This document shows, in pieces, positions 33,361 through 44,242 of a stretch of 64,000 nucleotides of DNA (position 1 is the first letter of the stretch; each line of letters begins with the position of its first letter). The position numbers and the translations under genes are program-made. The notes below the pieces were generated by a model. The model saw only the letters and a list, made by a program, of their open reading frames with translations. It made no database searches and was not told the DNA's origin. Source of the DNA: Haematobia irritans (lineage: Eukaryota > Arthropoda > Insecta > Diptera > Muscidae); assembly GCF_050003625.1 (NCBI RefSeq), contig NC_134398.1:69510891-69574890 (forward strand), read 5' to 3'.

Positions 33361-33799
33361 TTATAGTATAGTATCTGCATTAAAGTCCAACGAATTTTTT
33401 ATGCGCTGAAAGATTTTGCCACCGATTTTGAAACAAAAAAAACGCTTGTTTTCAATAAATTTATTAACTCATAAAGGAATTCATTTTTGTCAAATTGGTT
33501 TGGTTCATGATAGACTGGATCTAAACTTCGATATCCAATTTCTAATAGACTCTTCAAAGTAAATCGAGCTTTTATACTGTATCATGGGACGTATAATAAG
33601 TTAATCAATTAAAATAGCCGACCCTACAATCACGATGCAATTATGTGGCAATAAAAAGATGTTCGATTTATGGAAATGTGATTTGCTACAATTGACTAAT
33701 CAAATTAGAAATACTGTTGACTTTTTTGATTTACAAAGCATAATAACTTTACATAAATAAAGAAATAAATAAAAAAATAGGATCCAATATTTTAGTGTT
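33361..33799. other. No gene seen
   Basis: AT-rich unassigned. Confidence 0.4.
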
Positions 33800-34098
33800 T
33801 TAAAAGTTAATTGGTTTATTAATATTTAAACATAATCATTCAACAAAATTTTAATTGAAGTTCAACAAACTAAAAAATTGTAAAAAAAAACAAATCAAAG
33901 TAAATATAATTTTATTTCACGATCAACAGCATTTAATATTTGAATCGAGTTAATTGAAATGTGAAGAATAATAAATTAATTTTCAATCAAGCGTATTTTT
34001 GCAATTAATTTAATGTTTGATTGATATCGTTTTTATTTTAATAAAAAAAATATATAAATTATTAAATTTCGTTATGGAATCAGAATTTTTAGTGTAAA
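33800..34098. repeat. TTAATTGA-rich MITE-like repeat
   Basis: AGTTAATTG...TTAATTGAAG words; right end GAATTTTTAGTG followed by TA. Left end uncertain. Confidence 0.5.
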
Positions 34099-34867
34099 GG
34101 AATATTTTTGTTATATAACCTCCATATAACATATTTACCAATTGGGACATTTTTAGGGTAAAAAGGACATATTTGTTCGTTTAGATCTTCAAAATAATGG
34201 TTACATTCGGCCGATCCACTGACTTTTTCCTACTCAATCTATAATTTGGCGATAATTTAAGAAATGAACATAGTGTTCTTATCTGGCGATTTATTGCTAT
34301 ATCTCCCATATAGATCTATATAAAACTAATAAACATACAAATCAGATATAACTTCCTTCAGAATTAAATTTTAGGCAAAGTAAATTCTCTTAAATTTATT
34401 TAAAAAGAAACATTTAGTTTTAGAGCAAATAAACCCAAGTTTATGACAAGCTATTCAACATTTATCTCTTTTTTGCTTCTAAAGAAAAATTTTTTTGCGT
34501 CATTCCATAGTACTAGCTGAACTAGTCCTTAGACAAGCTCCAGACCAATATTGGCAAACCGTTCAGCACCACCTTCAGATGTGCTTTTTATAGAAAATTT
34601 AGAACCTTTCACAATTATATATAATTAATTTGTTGAACAATGTGTATAATGGTAAGTCAAATATGTGACTGTATTTCAGTAATTGTGTAGTTCCAATAAT
34701 GTTTTAATATCAAGAGGGTATAAAATTGAATAATATGTTATATAAGAAATTTTAAAAATATAGGCCTCTTGAGTGTTGGCCAATTTAATTTCTTCAGTAG
34801 AAATTCTTAAAAACATATCTGAAGCGTATGCTATACCATCTCGATGGTGTCTTCGAATTTCAGAAAA
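34099..34867. other. No gene seen
   Basis: AT-rich. TAGTACTAGCTGAACTAG-like words near 34510 recall the DINE internal arrays but are too eroded to assign. Confidence 0.4.
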
Positions 34868-35085
34868 AATTATACGTACTCAAAAAAATATGGGTTGTCT
34901 TTAATTACGGAATTAATTGATCTAATTAATTTTTAATGGAAAATTCTTTAATCTCAGAGACAATAAGATGAATCACCAATATCAATTAACGAATTAATTG
35001 ATGCAATAAATGTTTGTTTTTCATTTTAAAAAAATATTTAATTGAAAATTTCTCAAAGCTCGTTTATGTTTTTTTTTTGTGTTCA
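34868..35085. repeat. TTAATTGA-rich MITE-like repeat
   Basis: Starts CTCAAAAAAATATGGG after TA, ends near TTTTTTTTTTGTG. Interior has GAATTAATTGAT twice. Confidence 0.5.
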
Positions 35086-35513
35086 TATTGTTTCAATGCG
35101 ATAGCCATATCGAACTATCTTATTTTGGGCGAATATGTTCCGGTGTTCGAAATTAAAATTCTTAAAATTTTCGTTTAGATATATTCGTCTTAAGCTTAAA
35201 ACATATAAACTTAAACTTTGGTAAACTAGTTCTCTTTAAAGATAGGGGCAAACTAAAATTGGATTTAAGTTCGAGAGTTTTAGACTTGAATGCTTGTAAT
35301 CTTTGATTCCGAATATGGGAAAATAAAAGCAGTTGAATAATTCCTACGCTCATCGGAGTGAAATCAACCAAACTCTGCATTCATTTCGGGCTATAGCTTA
35401 AGCGGATTTTCTCCTTACCATTCCCACAAAATGGGCAGGCTGTTTCAAATCTGGTAATCCTGAATTAATATCGCTTCAAAAGTGGTCACGACATCTCAAA
35501 TAAAAATGAGCGT
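35086..35513. other. No gene seen; downstream of tj
   Basis: Sequence beyond the first candidate poly(A) signal of tj. The minus frame at 35162-35380 has no recognised features. Confidence 0.4.
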
Positions 35514-35519
35514 TTTATT
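35514..35519 (-). terminator. tj: Candidate tj polyadenylation signal
   Basis: AATAAA on the minus strand, the first I see downstream of the tj coding region. It would give a 3' UTR of roughly 640-930 nt depending on whether the first or second stop is used. Inference only. Confidence 0.35.
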
Positions 35520-36160
35520 CGGCAACTAAGTAAAGGTTGAGTTACATACCATGTATTAATGCGTCCGTTGATTGAAGAGTTGAATTTTTCCTTTGAAAGC
35601 AACAGTTTTGTTAGAGTGCTTCAAAGTGAAAAATATCATCCCATCAATGCACGGATTAACGCGTGATATTTGAACTCAATCTAAAGATGCAATAACCATA
35701 AAAATAGAGTAGACAGTATTACCGAATGAAGTGCTTAAATTGATTTGATATGTCTCGGGTTGTTGCATTTCCAGAATAGCTACATACAATAATCTTCGAA
35801 TGATATAAATTCATGTTTGAATACAACGATTTTCTAGATAACCCACATAATCGTTGTATCCAATACACCACTCAAACAGGTCTATTATTGAATTGAAACT
35901 CATCGAAATTTTTACCTATTAATTACCTCAGCCCAAGAATATTGCCCTCACACTTGGTGAACGATAGCTGCTGTTACTTTACCAAATATAAATTTCACAA
36001 ATGTACTGTACGTCATAGGCCTACTAAACAAAGCTCTCACATTAAGGATATGCTAACTAAACAAGATCGATACAGAGATAGAAAGAGTGACAGATAGAGC
36101 GAGGAAGGCAGCGATAGACAAATGAAATGAGATATCAGAGGTAACAACATTTAGATATAC

Positions 36161-36442
36161 TTAATTGGCGGCAGCTGCTGTTGCCGCTTGTTGCTGGATC
36201 GTTGATGATGATTGCTGTTGATGTTGCTGTAGCACATGCAACTGGGAATGAGCTGAATGATTCTGGATCATATGTTGCTGTTGATAACGTGCCGAAGATG
36301 ACCATTGATGGGCTTGATTCTGCGAATGAGTATGTGGTTGCTGATGATCCCTGCTGGCCACAGCAGCTGCTGCAGCGGCGGCTACAACATGATGATGGTG
36401 ATGGTGGTGATGATGACCATTGGCAGCTGCTGCTAATTGCCG
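36161..36442 (-). CDS. tj: In-frame readthrough extension of tj (93 codons)
   Basis: Directly after the tj TGA stop (36443-36445), the same frame continues for 93 sense codons to TAA at 36161-36163. The predicted residues are strongly non-random: RQLAAAANG, nine His in a row, VV, seven Ala, then a His/Gln/Ser-rich stretch with QQQ runs ending AATAAAAN. Low-complexity His, Gln and Ala tracts are common in fly transcription factors and the same style occurs in the N-terminal half of this protein. The region is much less AT-rich than surrounding non-coding DNA. The stop is TGA followed by C, the leaky context enriched among Drosophila readthrough genes. Alternatives are a 3' UTR that was formerly coding (recent stop gain) or an assembly/sequencing error creating TGA. 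I favour readthrough. Confidence 0.6.
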   Translation of the reverse strand, partial: RQLAAAANGHHHHHHHHHVVAAAAAAAVASRDHQQPHTHSQNQAHQWSSSARYQQQHMIQNHSAHSQLHVLQQHQQQSSSTIQQQAATAAAAN

Positions 36443-37783
36443 TCAGAGGTAGAATTCGGGGGAACTTTGATTTTCGGTATTGAGCTGCTGTTGGGCCGAT
36501 GTTCCACCTCCGGATGCGGTGGAGCCACTGTTCAATGCAATAACACAAGAAGGAGTGCTGGTACAATTGCCGGAACTATTTTGTGCCGAGGAACCTGGTC
36601 CGTTTCGCGATTGCAAACGTTGTTTCAGCTGATCACGTTCTTGACAAACACGTGTGTACTCCAGTTTCAGACGATGCAAATCTTGATTCAGTTGACGATT
36701 CGTTTTCTCCAGCTCATGACGCTGATGCAAACGTTTCGAGCGACAATTTTGTGCGTAGCCTCGATTTTTCAAAGTGCGGCGTTTCTGTTTCAGCCGGACC
36801 ACTTCTTCGCGTGGACAACCATGGAGTCGCTTGTTCAACTCCCTTACGGTGAGTGTGGTAAGTAGATCATCGTCAATGCAATCGTCCATTCCCAAATTAC
36901 TGGAGGTGGAATAATGGCCTGAAACAGTGCGCGGGGAATTGGTTGACGATCTCGTGGAACATACCGAAGTTGGTCGATTTGTTGAGGATGGGTGGTTATT
37001 GCCGCTGGAGACGCTGTTGTGTATCACATGGGCGGAACCATTGGGGGGACAATTGGATATATTGTGGTAGGGTGAAGGATGCATATTTATCGGTGTCAAA
37101 TGTTCCAAATGTTGAAAATGATGATGGTGGTGATGTTGGCTCTGTTGTAAATGCAAGTGGTGGCTATGATGACTGGCGACGGCCACCGATTGCATATATT
37201 CGCGATGCCTTTCCCATTCTTCCTCCTGAGTGGGTCCTGCTAGAGGCCTTAAATCCAAGGGTTGAGGATCTGCCCTCATCGAATTGGGTAGCCACATCAT
37301 TTCTTGGGTCAAACCGGCGCTAGTAGGTGGAGGCCTATGGTGAGTGGGATAATGTGAAGCAGGGACACCTGCATAAGCCTGAGCACATGTACTGCCCGTG
37401 GGTGAACCTATAACCGGTGGGGTTTCTGGAGGTGTAGAAGGTACTCCACCGGGTACGGTGGTATTGACCAGTATAGCTTGGCCCGCCATAGGCCCGTGAG
37501 TGTAGATTTCCGGAGGTGGTGATAGGGGCTGTAAACGTCTTTCATCCATATGTGACCAGCTGCTGGAAAATGCACGCATTTTGATCAGTGGTTCGACAGC
37601 GGTTTCCTCATCTTCCGGCCCAATAGGTGCTGCATCTGTGCTCCATGTGATCTTGGCTACCGCTGTGGTGGGACTATGATCTTCTCGCTTTACACCCACA
37701 GTCGCCGAAGTACCATCTTCCAGATGTTCGAGTACAAACTCTTGTACATACTGGTCCGCGAGGTTTGGATCCTCCATTTTCAT
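36443..37783 (-). CDS. tj: Large-Maf bZIP transcription factor, Traffic jam ortholog
   Basis: Complete uninterrupted frame of 446 codons, ATG at 37781-37783, stop TGA at 36443-36445. The C-terminal third holds the large-Maf signature: extended homology region [18 protein letters not shown] (about 305-322), basic region [20 protein letters not shown] (332-351) and a leucine zipper with heptads L358, L365, L372, V379, L386. The N-terminal half is Ser/Pro/Thr-rich (PLSPPPE near 86-92) with a His-rich tract (about 205-226), as expected for a transactivation region. In Drosophila, tj acts in somatic gonad cells, controlling adhesion genes and germline-soma contact and activating piwi; that role is inferred here by orthology. 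Met3 (AAAATGG) has a better start context than Met1. No intron interrupts the frame. It is the only confident host gene in the window. Confidence 0.95.
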   Translation of the reverse strand: MKMEDPNLADQYVQEFVLEHLEDGTSATVGVKREDHSPTTAVAKITWSTDAAPIGPEDEETAVEPLIKMRAFSSSWSHMDERRLQPLSPPPEIYTHGPMAGQAILVNTTVPGGVPSTPPETPPVIGSPTGSTCAQAYAGVPASHYPTHHRPPPTSAGLTQEMMWLPNSMRADPQPLDLRPLAGPTQEEEWERHREYMQSVAVASHHSHHLHLQQSQHHHHHHFQHLEHLTPINMHPSPYHNISNCPPNGSAHVIHNSVSSGNNHPSSTNRPTSVCSTRSSTNSPRTVSGHYSTSSNLGMDDCIDDDLLTTLTVRELNKRLHGCPREEVVRLKQKRRTLKNRGYAQNCRSKRLHQRHELEKTNRQLNQDLHRLKLEYTRVCQERDQLKQRLQSRNGPGSSAQNSSGNCTSTPSCVIALNSGSTASGGGTSAQQQLNTENQSSPEFYL

Positions 37784-38610
37784 TGAAGAAAATTTTATGA
37801 TGGACTTTGGATATCACAAAAATTTGAAATTGGGACAACAGCAAAATCGTTTTGTATTTTTTTTTTCACACGTTAAGCTCTCAAGTATTTCGATTAGAAT
37901 TTTATTATCACTTGAACACCACAGATTTCATAAATGACGCTCGAACACGCGGTCCGGGATGTTTTCCGATAACGTTTTACTACAAATCGAGTACTTTCGA
38001 AAAACATTCAATACGAATCGATCGGATTTGGTTTCAAATTTTTCCAATATTCTTTGCTTTTCTTTTTCTTGCTTCTATTTTCTATGGACTTGTAAAAAGT
38101 GCAACTTCTTAAATTTCATGAAAAACGGAAATTGCTGATATTTATTTTCAAGTTAATTTTTTTTTTTTTGTTTCTTCTAAATTTTCTAAACTCAGCAAGT
38201 ATTATTTTTCTTTTTTCAATTCTTGTTTTTGCGGTACTGCTTTTTAGACCGTTTCACTTTGGACTATATCATCGCAACCGTCTGTAAAGAGTTGGCGGTA
38301 ACGACTAACGACTTTTTCTGCCTATTTGCAAAAGTGGGGTGTCCGTCTGTCTGCCCAAGAATGGCCGAGTCAAGCACTTTTTCACAGGTATATATTGGTC
38401 ATATAGCTGAGCTTCGCGATTTGTCGGTTTCGTTTTGCCGTTTTCTTCCTCTTCTTTGGGTTCTTGGATGTCGTTGTTGTTTTGACGTTACTCTTCGTCG
38501 TTGTCGTGTGTACAACCGACCGTTTCGTTACGCGACTGTGTTGTCAATTCTTGGTGGAATTCTTATTTGGCAGTCTGCTAGTCTGATGCCGGCTAACATT
38601 GTTGTGTGAT
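37784..38610 (-). promoter_or_regulatory. tj: tj 5' leader and probable promoter region
   Basis: Upstream of the tj ATG. 37784-38290 is AT-rich with long T-runs on the plus strand. 38290-38610 is distinctly more GC-rich and single-copy (CGTCGTTGTCGTG, GTTACGCGACTG), as expected for a fly 5' UTR or proximal promoter. I cannot place the transcription start. The plus-strand open frames here (37852-38112, 38223-38609) have no recognisable protein features. Confidence 0.4.
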
Positions 38611-39244
38611 GTTGCTCCACTTACATGACTTTGTTGGCGGCCCGTAGTTTCACTACCAATACCATTGTCAACCATCTCTACATAATCAGGAATTAATACT
38701 CACACACACACCCAAGCATATAAATGGACATTTGAGCATGCCCGAATATAATGCTCTTGGTAGAATTGTTTTGTTTTTCCTCTGCTTTGGAGCCCCGTGA
38801 AGCGCAACAATGGGTTGGTTGCCACCCTTTTTGGGGTGCTTTTACTCTCTTCTCATCTTTCATATACAGTAACCAGCCAGTAGGTTTGTATTTTAGCCTC
38901 AATCTCTTGTTATTGTTGTTGTCAACAATCGTTCTTTAAGGGTGAAAGCTTTCAGTTTGCTCTCAGTTAATAGCTTTGTGGCGAGAAGAATTAGAATATT
39001 TCAACATTTGCACAGTGGCTTACTTGTATGCTTAGAAATGTTAGGAAAATTAAGATTGTACAATTCGTTGTTCTTATTTCATTGTTCGTTTTCATTTCAT
39101 GCGTTTATTATAAATTAGAATATCTTTGTTTAAAGATATCATTTGTGACAAAACGAAATTTAGTTTGGGATTATTTTTTTCTAATATTTGACTTGATGAA
39201 TAGGAATTAATATGTTTGGTGATAATTTATTTAATAATTTATGG
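38611..39244. other. No gene seen; tj upstream region
   Basis: Mixed-composition single-copy sequence to about 38960, then AT-rich. Possible regulatory DNA of tj, with no specific site recognised. Confidence 0.4.
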
Positions 39245-39690
39245 AACAAGTAAATAGGCCGAATCTTATGTACCCTCCAACATGGAGTCAACGTTACCAT
39301 TGTGCGACTTTAGTCGTATTTTGCTAACTTTATGATCCCATGCCACTTTTTAAAAACATCGCAAATCAGTGCGGCTAAAGTCGCACACGGAAGAAGTGCT
39401 AAAATTTGAACACCAGTTTCGAGCAAACAGCAAAAATATTTTTCAGCGATGATTCTGTTGATATTTCTGAGTATTTCGAAGCTTCTCTAAGTGATTTCAC
39501 TGCAATGTGAAACGTCGTTCGAACTCGGTTATAGAAATAAGTTCCTGTGTTATGGAACGATATGAACCAATTTTTGCACAATTGAACCAAGTTTTCCCAA
39601 ATTGACATCAGGTACCAAATTTCAACCAGATCGGATGAAATTTGGTCTTTCCAGAGGACCCGAAAGTCAAATCTTGGCTATATATCATTA
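39245..39690 (+). repeat. S-type repeat head with fold-back and SINE fragment
   Basis: Begins AACAAGTAAATAGGCCGAATCTTATG as S3 does. Interrupted by a fold-back (39301-39387) and a SINE internal fragment (39449-39540, GCTTCTCTAAGTGATTTCACTG). Confidence 0.6.
39301..39387. mobile_element. 87-bp fold-back insertion
   Basis: TGTGCGACTTTAGTCG at the left pairs with GCGGCTAAAGTCGCACA at the right (one G/T-type difference). Lies inside repeat S. Confidence 0.6.
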
Positions 39691-39930
39691 CTGAGAAAAA
39701 ATATCACAAAAATATTTCAACTAAAATCTTAATTGAGTTTTAAACAATGTTCAATTAAAAATTTAATTGATTCAAAAAAAATGTTTAATTGAAACCAAAA
39801 TTTGTTATATCAATTGATTATTGATTAATAGACTTTGGTGACTTTTACTATCATTTCTATGATTAAAGACATTTCAATTAAAAATTAGTGGGATCAATTA
39901 ATTTCGTGATTGAATACAAAATATATTTCG
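39690..39930. repeat. TTAATTGA-rich MITE-like repeat
   Basis: ATTGAGTTT, TTTAATTGATTC and TTAATTTCGTGATTGAAT words; follows CTGAGAAAAAATAT. Confidence 0.5.
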
Positions 39931-40675
39931 TTTGTATATATGGACCAATTTTTGCACGGTTGTTAGAAGATATATATATATATTCAGATGGTGAGTGTAA
40001 TAATTGAGTTTTAGGTTAAAAAATTAATTACGTAGCTGCCAACTGAATACAAGCTTCTCTTAAAATATTTTAAAGTTCATCCGACAAGCAACGACAGCAA
40101 TGGAAACTGAAAAAGTGACAAATTTTTCTAAATAACTGTATTTATGTCAAATGATGTGAGTGTTGTTAGGTTAGGTTGTAGCTTCTGTATCCTTTTGAAT
40201 TTATTTATTTATTTTTTTACAATTATTTGAATTATTATTGTTTATTATTATCAATATTATATCAAATTATTTAATAGTTATTTATATTTGAAAAAAATGT
40301 TCGTTTTAATTTTATGTTTGTTTGAGTTAATATGATTTGGACTGTAATTTCTTCGTTAGTGTATTTATGTATGCATATATTCATCATTTCATTTCATGTT
40401 AGCGATGTTAATGCATTTCAAACGTTCTCAATTTGTTACTCTCGCATATGTTTTGAGTGATATTTTTATGCATCTTTCGAGCACTCTCATTTAACAGTAA
40501 CAACAATAAGAGAAATGAATGTTGAACAAGTTTATGTTGGACATTTATTATTCTTCAAACGAAATTATCATTCATGTTATTCATGTAAATGATATCACTC
40601 TCTAACTTTCAAATCTGTCGATCTTGTGTTTAAATTCGTGTCACTTACAGTTCTTATCATTCTGTACACAGAAAA
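39931..40675. other. No gene seen; intergenic
   Basis: Starts with a short S-repeat fragment (GACCAATTTTTGCACGGTTG), then AT-rich single-copy sequence. Confidence 0.4.
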
Positions 40676-40676
40676 A

Positions 40677-40860
40677 ATATGTTTTGTCTTCAATCACAGA
40701 AATGATCATATCAATCACTACAGTCAACTAAAAAATTAATTGATCCAATTTGATTGATTTCAATTAAAAAACTTATTAAATCAATTAAGTATTTAATTGA
40801 ATGTTTTTTAAAATTTAATTAAAATTTTAATTGGAAAAATGTTGGTAACATTTTGTTGGG
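40677..40860. mobile_element. 184-bp TTAATTGA MITE with TA duplication
   Basis: Starts CACAGAAAAAATATG, ends GGTAACATTTTGTTGGG, flanked by TA (40675-40676, 40861-40862). The best-bounded member of its family here. Confidence 0.6.
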
Positions 40861-40992
40861 TATGTTGAAACTGCTGAATAATCTTCGAACAAAGTGTAAG
40901 CACACGAGTTTTCTTATAAAAAATAACAAAGCAATTTTATCAAAATAGTCGAAATTACTTGACGCTTTTGTCTGTTTTGACCCTTTTCACTA

Positions 40993-41967
40993 CACGCTCA
41001 CAAAAAATCGCTTCTGTAACATATACTCCCAAACATATTTTGCTTCAAGCATATACATTTTTGGGTATTGCCCAAACATTTATATGTTTGATCTCTTCCA
41101 ATATATAATATGTTTAAAAGCATATTGGTCTAAACAATATATGTTTGGGTAGTCTAAGTTCCAAACATTTTGTATTTTTGCATCCAAATTCAATAATGTT
41201 GTCTTCCAAAAAACAATATGTTATTATGTGAACATATAATATGTTTGGAAGCATTTTGCACCCAAAAATATTATATGCTTAAAAAAATTCTCCCAAACAA
41301 TATTGTGCTCAAAATTTTATTTATTTATTTATATATTTACAATCATAATTAATTATGAAAATAAACAGGTAATATAGGGTCAACAACATAGGTTTTCGAC
41401 CTGAATGCTCAAAATTTTGTTTCTGCCCAATTGTATATTCCCCCACATCTTTCTCATTTCCACGAGATTTTTTAGTTCTTAGCACCTTTTTCTGTAATAC
41501 AAACATTGTAGAAGAAATTATTCAATTGTATGATTTTTTTTATTTTAATTTTACCTTTTGCCGGACGGGGATTCGAACAGCGGACCACACAGTTTGTAAG
41601 GATGAAAGAAGTAGCTGATCAATTGCCCAAGGAAAAATAAAATGTTAATTTTGTTATAACAAGCAACAACCACCAACTTAATTCAATATCGCTCCCTGTT
41701 AAATAGCGTTCCAAGCTACTAAACACATATATGTTTATAGGCTATTTCTAAATTAATATATGTTTGCATACAAGCATATTATATTTACAAACATTTTATG
41801 TCCCAAACATAATATGTTCTAACATATTAACATATATGTCCCAAACATGTTATGCTAGTTTATGAACATTATATGCTTGCACTCAAAAATATTGTGTTTA
41901 AAAATTTGTGTTCCAAACATATAATGTTTATAGCCAAACATATGCAAAACAGTCTTTTTCATCCGTG
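40993..41967 (+). mobile_element. Type-P CAC...GTG element P4
   Basis: Starts CACGCTCACAAAAAATCGC, ends TTTTTCATCCGTG, flanked by TA (40991-40992, 41968-41969). Only part of module 2 survives (41562-41602, minus); module 1 is deleted. 975 bp. Confidence 0.75.
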
Positions 41968-43387
41968 TAAAATTTAAAATAAATGAAAACATTTCTAGAC
42001 TTTTAGTCTGCCTCGTATATTAAAAGAATTAGTATTTCTCCAAGGGACCCGTGAAACCCCATAAGGTTAGGTTAGGTATAGTGCCAACTCGTTATTTAAA
42101 GTCGCTCAGATCTTTTATATTTTTCTACCCTGCGCCACACTGTGGAACAGGATATTATAAGTTAGTGCATATATTTGCAACACCCAGAAGGAGACGAGAT
42201 AGACACATGGTTTATTTGTCAATAATGCTCAGGGTGGGTCTCTGAGTCGATCTAGCCATGTCCGTCTGTCCGTCCGTCCGTCTGTCTGTGAACACATTTT
42301 TGTGATCAAAGTCTAGGTCGCAGATTTAGTCCATTCGACTTCAACTTTGGCATAAGTTTCTGTTTTGGGTCAGAATAGAATCCTATTGATTTTCTTTCGG
42401 CCGATATGTACTTATATGGGCCCAGAAGCCGGAGTTTTACCCTAATATGCTTGAAATTTTGCACAAACATAACACTAGGTCGTGTAGTTAAGTGTGCGAA
42501 ATTTGATTGAAATCGGTACAGATTTAGATATAGCTCCCATATATCTTTCGGCCGATATGGACTTATATGGCCCCAGAAGCTAGAGTTTTTCCCTAATTTG
42601 CTTGAAATTTTGCACAAGGAGAACAATTAGTACTATAGTTAAGTGTGCCAAATTTGAAATCGGTTCAGATTTAGATATAGCTTACATATGTATCTTTCGG
42701 CCGATATGTACTTAAATGGCCCCAGTTTTACCCCAATTTGGTTGAAATTTTGCAGTAGGAGTATAATTAGTAATGTCGTCAAGTGCGCTAAATATGGTTT
42801 AAATCGGTTCAGATTTAGATATATCTCCCATATATATCTTTCGCCCGATTTAGACTCATATAACCACAGGGACCAAAGTTTTACCCCGATTTACTTGAAA
42901 CTTTGCACAGAGAGTAGCATTAAGGTTCTGGATATGCATGCCAATGTTGGTTGAAATCGGTTCAGATTTCGATATAGTTCCAATATACATATTATTCCCG
43001 ATTTTCAGTCATATGACCACAGAGGTCAAAGTTGTAGTCCGATTTACGTGAAATTTTGCACAGGGAGAGGAATTGATTGAAATGGCCAAAATACCCAAAT
43101 TTTCCTTATAAAATCGCTAAGTCGAAAAACTTGTAAAAGATACTCCAATTTTCCTGTACTTCTAATACGTATCTATCGACCGATAAATCATAAATACACT
43201 TTTGCGAAGTTGCGTCAAAATTGGTTCAGTTTTAAATGTTTCCCATATTTTTTACTAACATTCTGTTCCACCCCAGGGTATTAGCCGACTTAAATTTAAA
43301 GTCTGACAAATGTTGTCCACACCCTCAAAAAAAATTGCTTCTCTAACATATGTTCCAAACATATTTTGCAGGAAGCACATATCGATG

Positions 43388-43799
43388 CCCTCATTCCAGA
43401 GTACGCTAAGTCGACTTAGCATGTTTTGATGGAGTTCGCTGTTTTTATTCGGATTGATGTGAATTGCATCCTGTCAAAAGTTCAAATTTATTGGACATTT
43501 CTATCAAAAGTTATGGTTAATATTGTAACTAAAGTTTTAAAAAATATCGAATCCAAAAAGGGCAAAAAGCTTTGTTCGGTCTAAAGTGGTCTAAGTCATT
43601 TTTAGCCATCGACTATTATCACTATTTTGAGTTCGTACATACTAAAAAATGTATAAAAAATATGATTTTAAACCCGAAAATAAGGGAATTTCTATCTTTT
43701 ACGGGTTTTGAAAAATTTCAAAAAACAAAACTTGTTCCTTGTTTCCTGTAAAATTCACTTTTTAGAATTAGCGCACTTTGGATTGTAGATATCGATATA
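43388..43799. mobile_element. Unclassified ~410-bp insertion in P3
   Basis: Absent from the matching position in P2 (GCACATATATTATTGG at about 3740). It is bracketed by ATATCGAT-type words, with ATAT as a possible target duplication. Contains the perfect 16-base palindrome GCTAAGTCGACTTAGC (43405-43420). No coding. Confidence 0.55.
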
Positions 43800-43989
43800 T
43801 TATTGGATACTGCCGAAACATTAATATGTTTGTTTTATGTGAACATATTATATGTTTGGAAGCAACTTGAGCCCAAAAATATTATATGCTTAGAAGCATT
43901 TTCCCCCAAGAAGATTATGCCCATTTCCTAACATAATTTTCACTTCCACGAAATTTTTTAGTTCAATTTTATAAATTTTTTAAATTCTC

Positions 43990-44062
43990 GCCTGAACGGA
44001 GAATCGAACCGAGGACTATACAGTTTGTAAGCCAACACACTATCCACTGGGCTACGTAGCTG
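43990..44062 (-). repeat. tRNA-like module 2 in P3
   Basis: Minus strand CGTAGCCCAGTGGATAGTG and GGTTCGATTCTCCGTTC. Confidence 0.6.
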
Positions 44063-44182
44063 TTAGGGTCATAAATAGACAATTATCGTTATAAGTTATA
44101 TTTATATAGCATAGTCTGCGGCGCCCACGAGCCGATGCAAACAAAACACTATTTAACAGAAACATACATTTGTTTGCCACGT

Positions 44183-44242
44183 GGAGCAATGGTTAGCATG
44201 TCCGCCTTGCATGCAAAGGGTCGTGGGTTCAATCCCTGCTCC
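44183..44242 (+). repeat. tRNA-like module 1 in P3
   Basis: As 637-696, with one change in the left arm (GGAGCAA against CTGCTCC). Confidence 0.6.

Noticed and set aside
36135..36566. 143-codon minus-strand frame overlapping the end of tj
   Set aside because: Different frame from the conserved bZIP reading; Ser/Cys-rich product from the same low-complexity codons.
36181..36865. Plus-strand frames opposite tj (100 and 142 codons)
   Set aside because: They lie antisense to conserved bZIP and low-complexity coding sequence and show no domain; shadow frames.
37852..38609. Plus-strand frames of 62-128 codons upstream of tj
   Set aside because: No recognisable protein features; overlap the probable tj leader and T-rich tracts.
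42306..42954. Frames of 88-106 codons in D2
   Set aside because: DINE-1 repeat units translated; similar phrases (YRFQSN, SPDLDSY) recur at other DINE copies.
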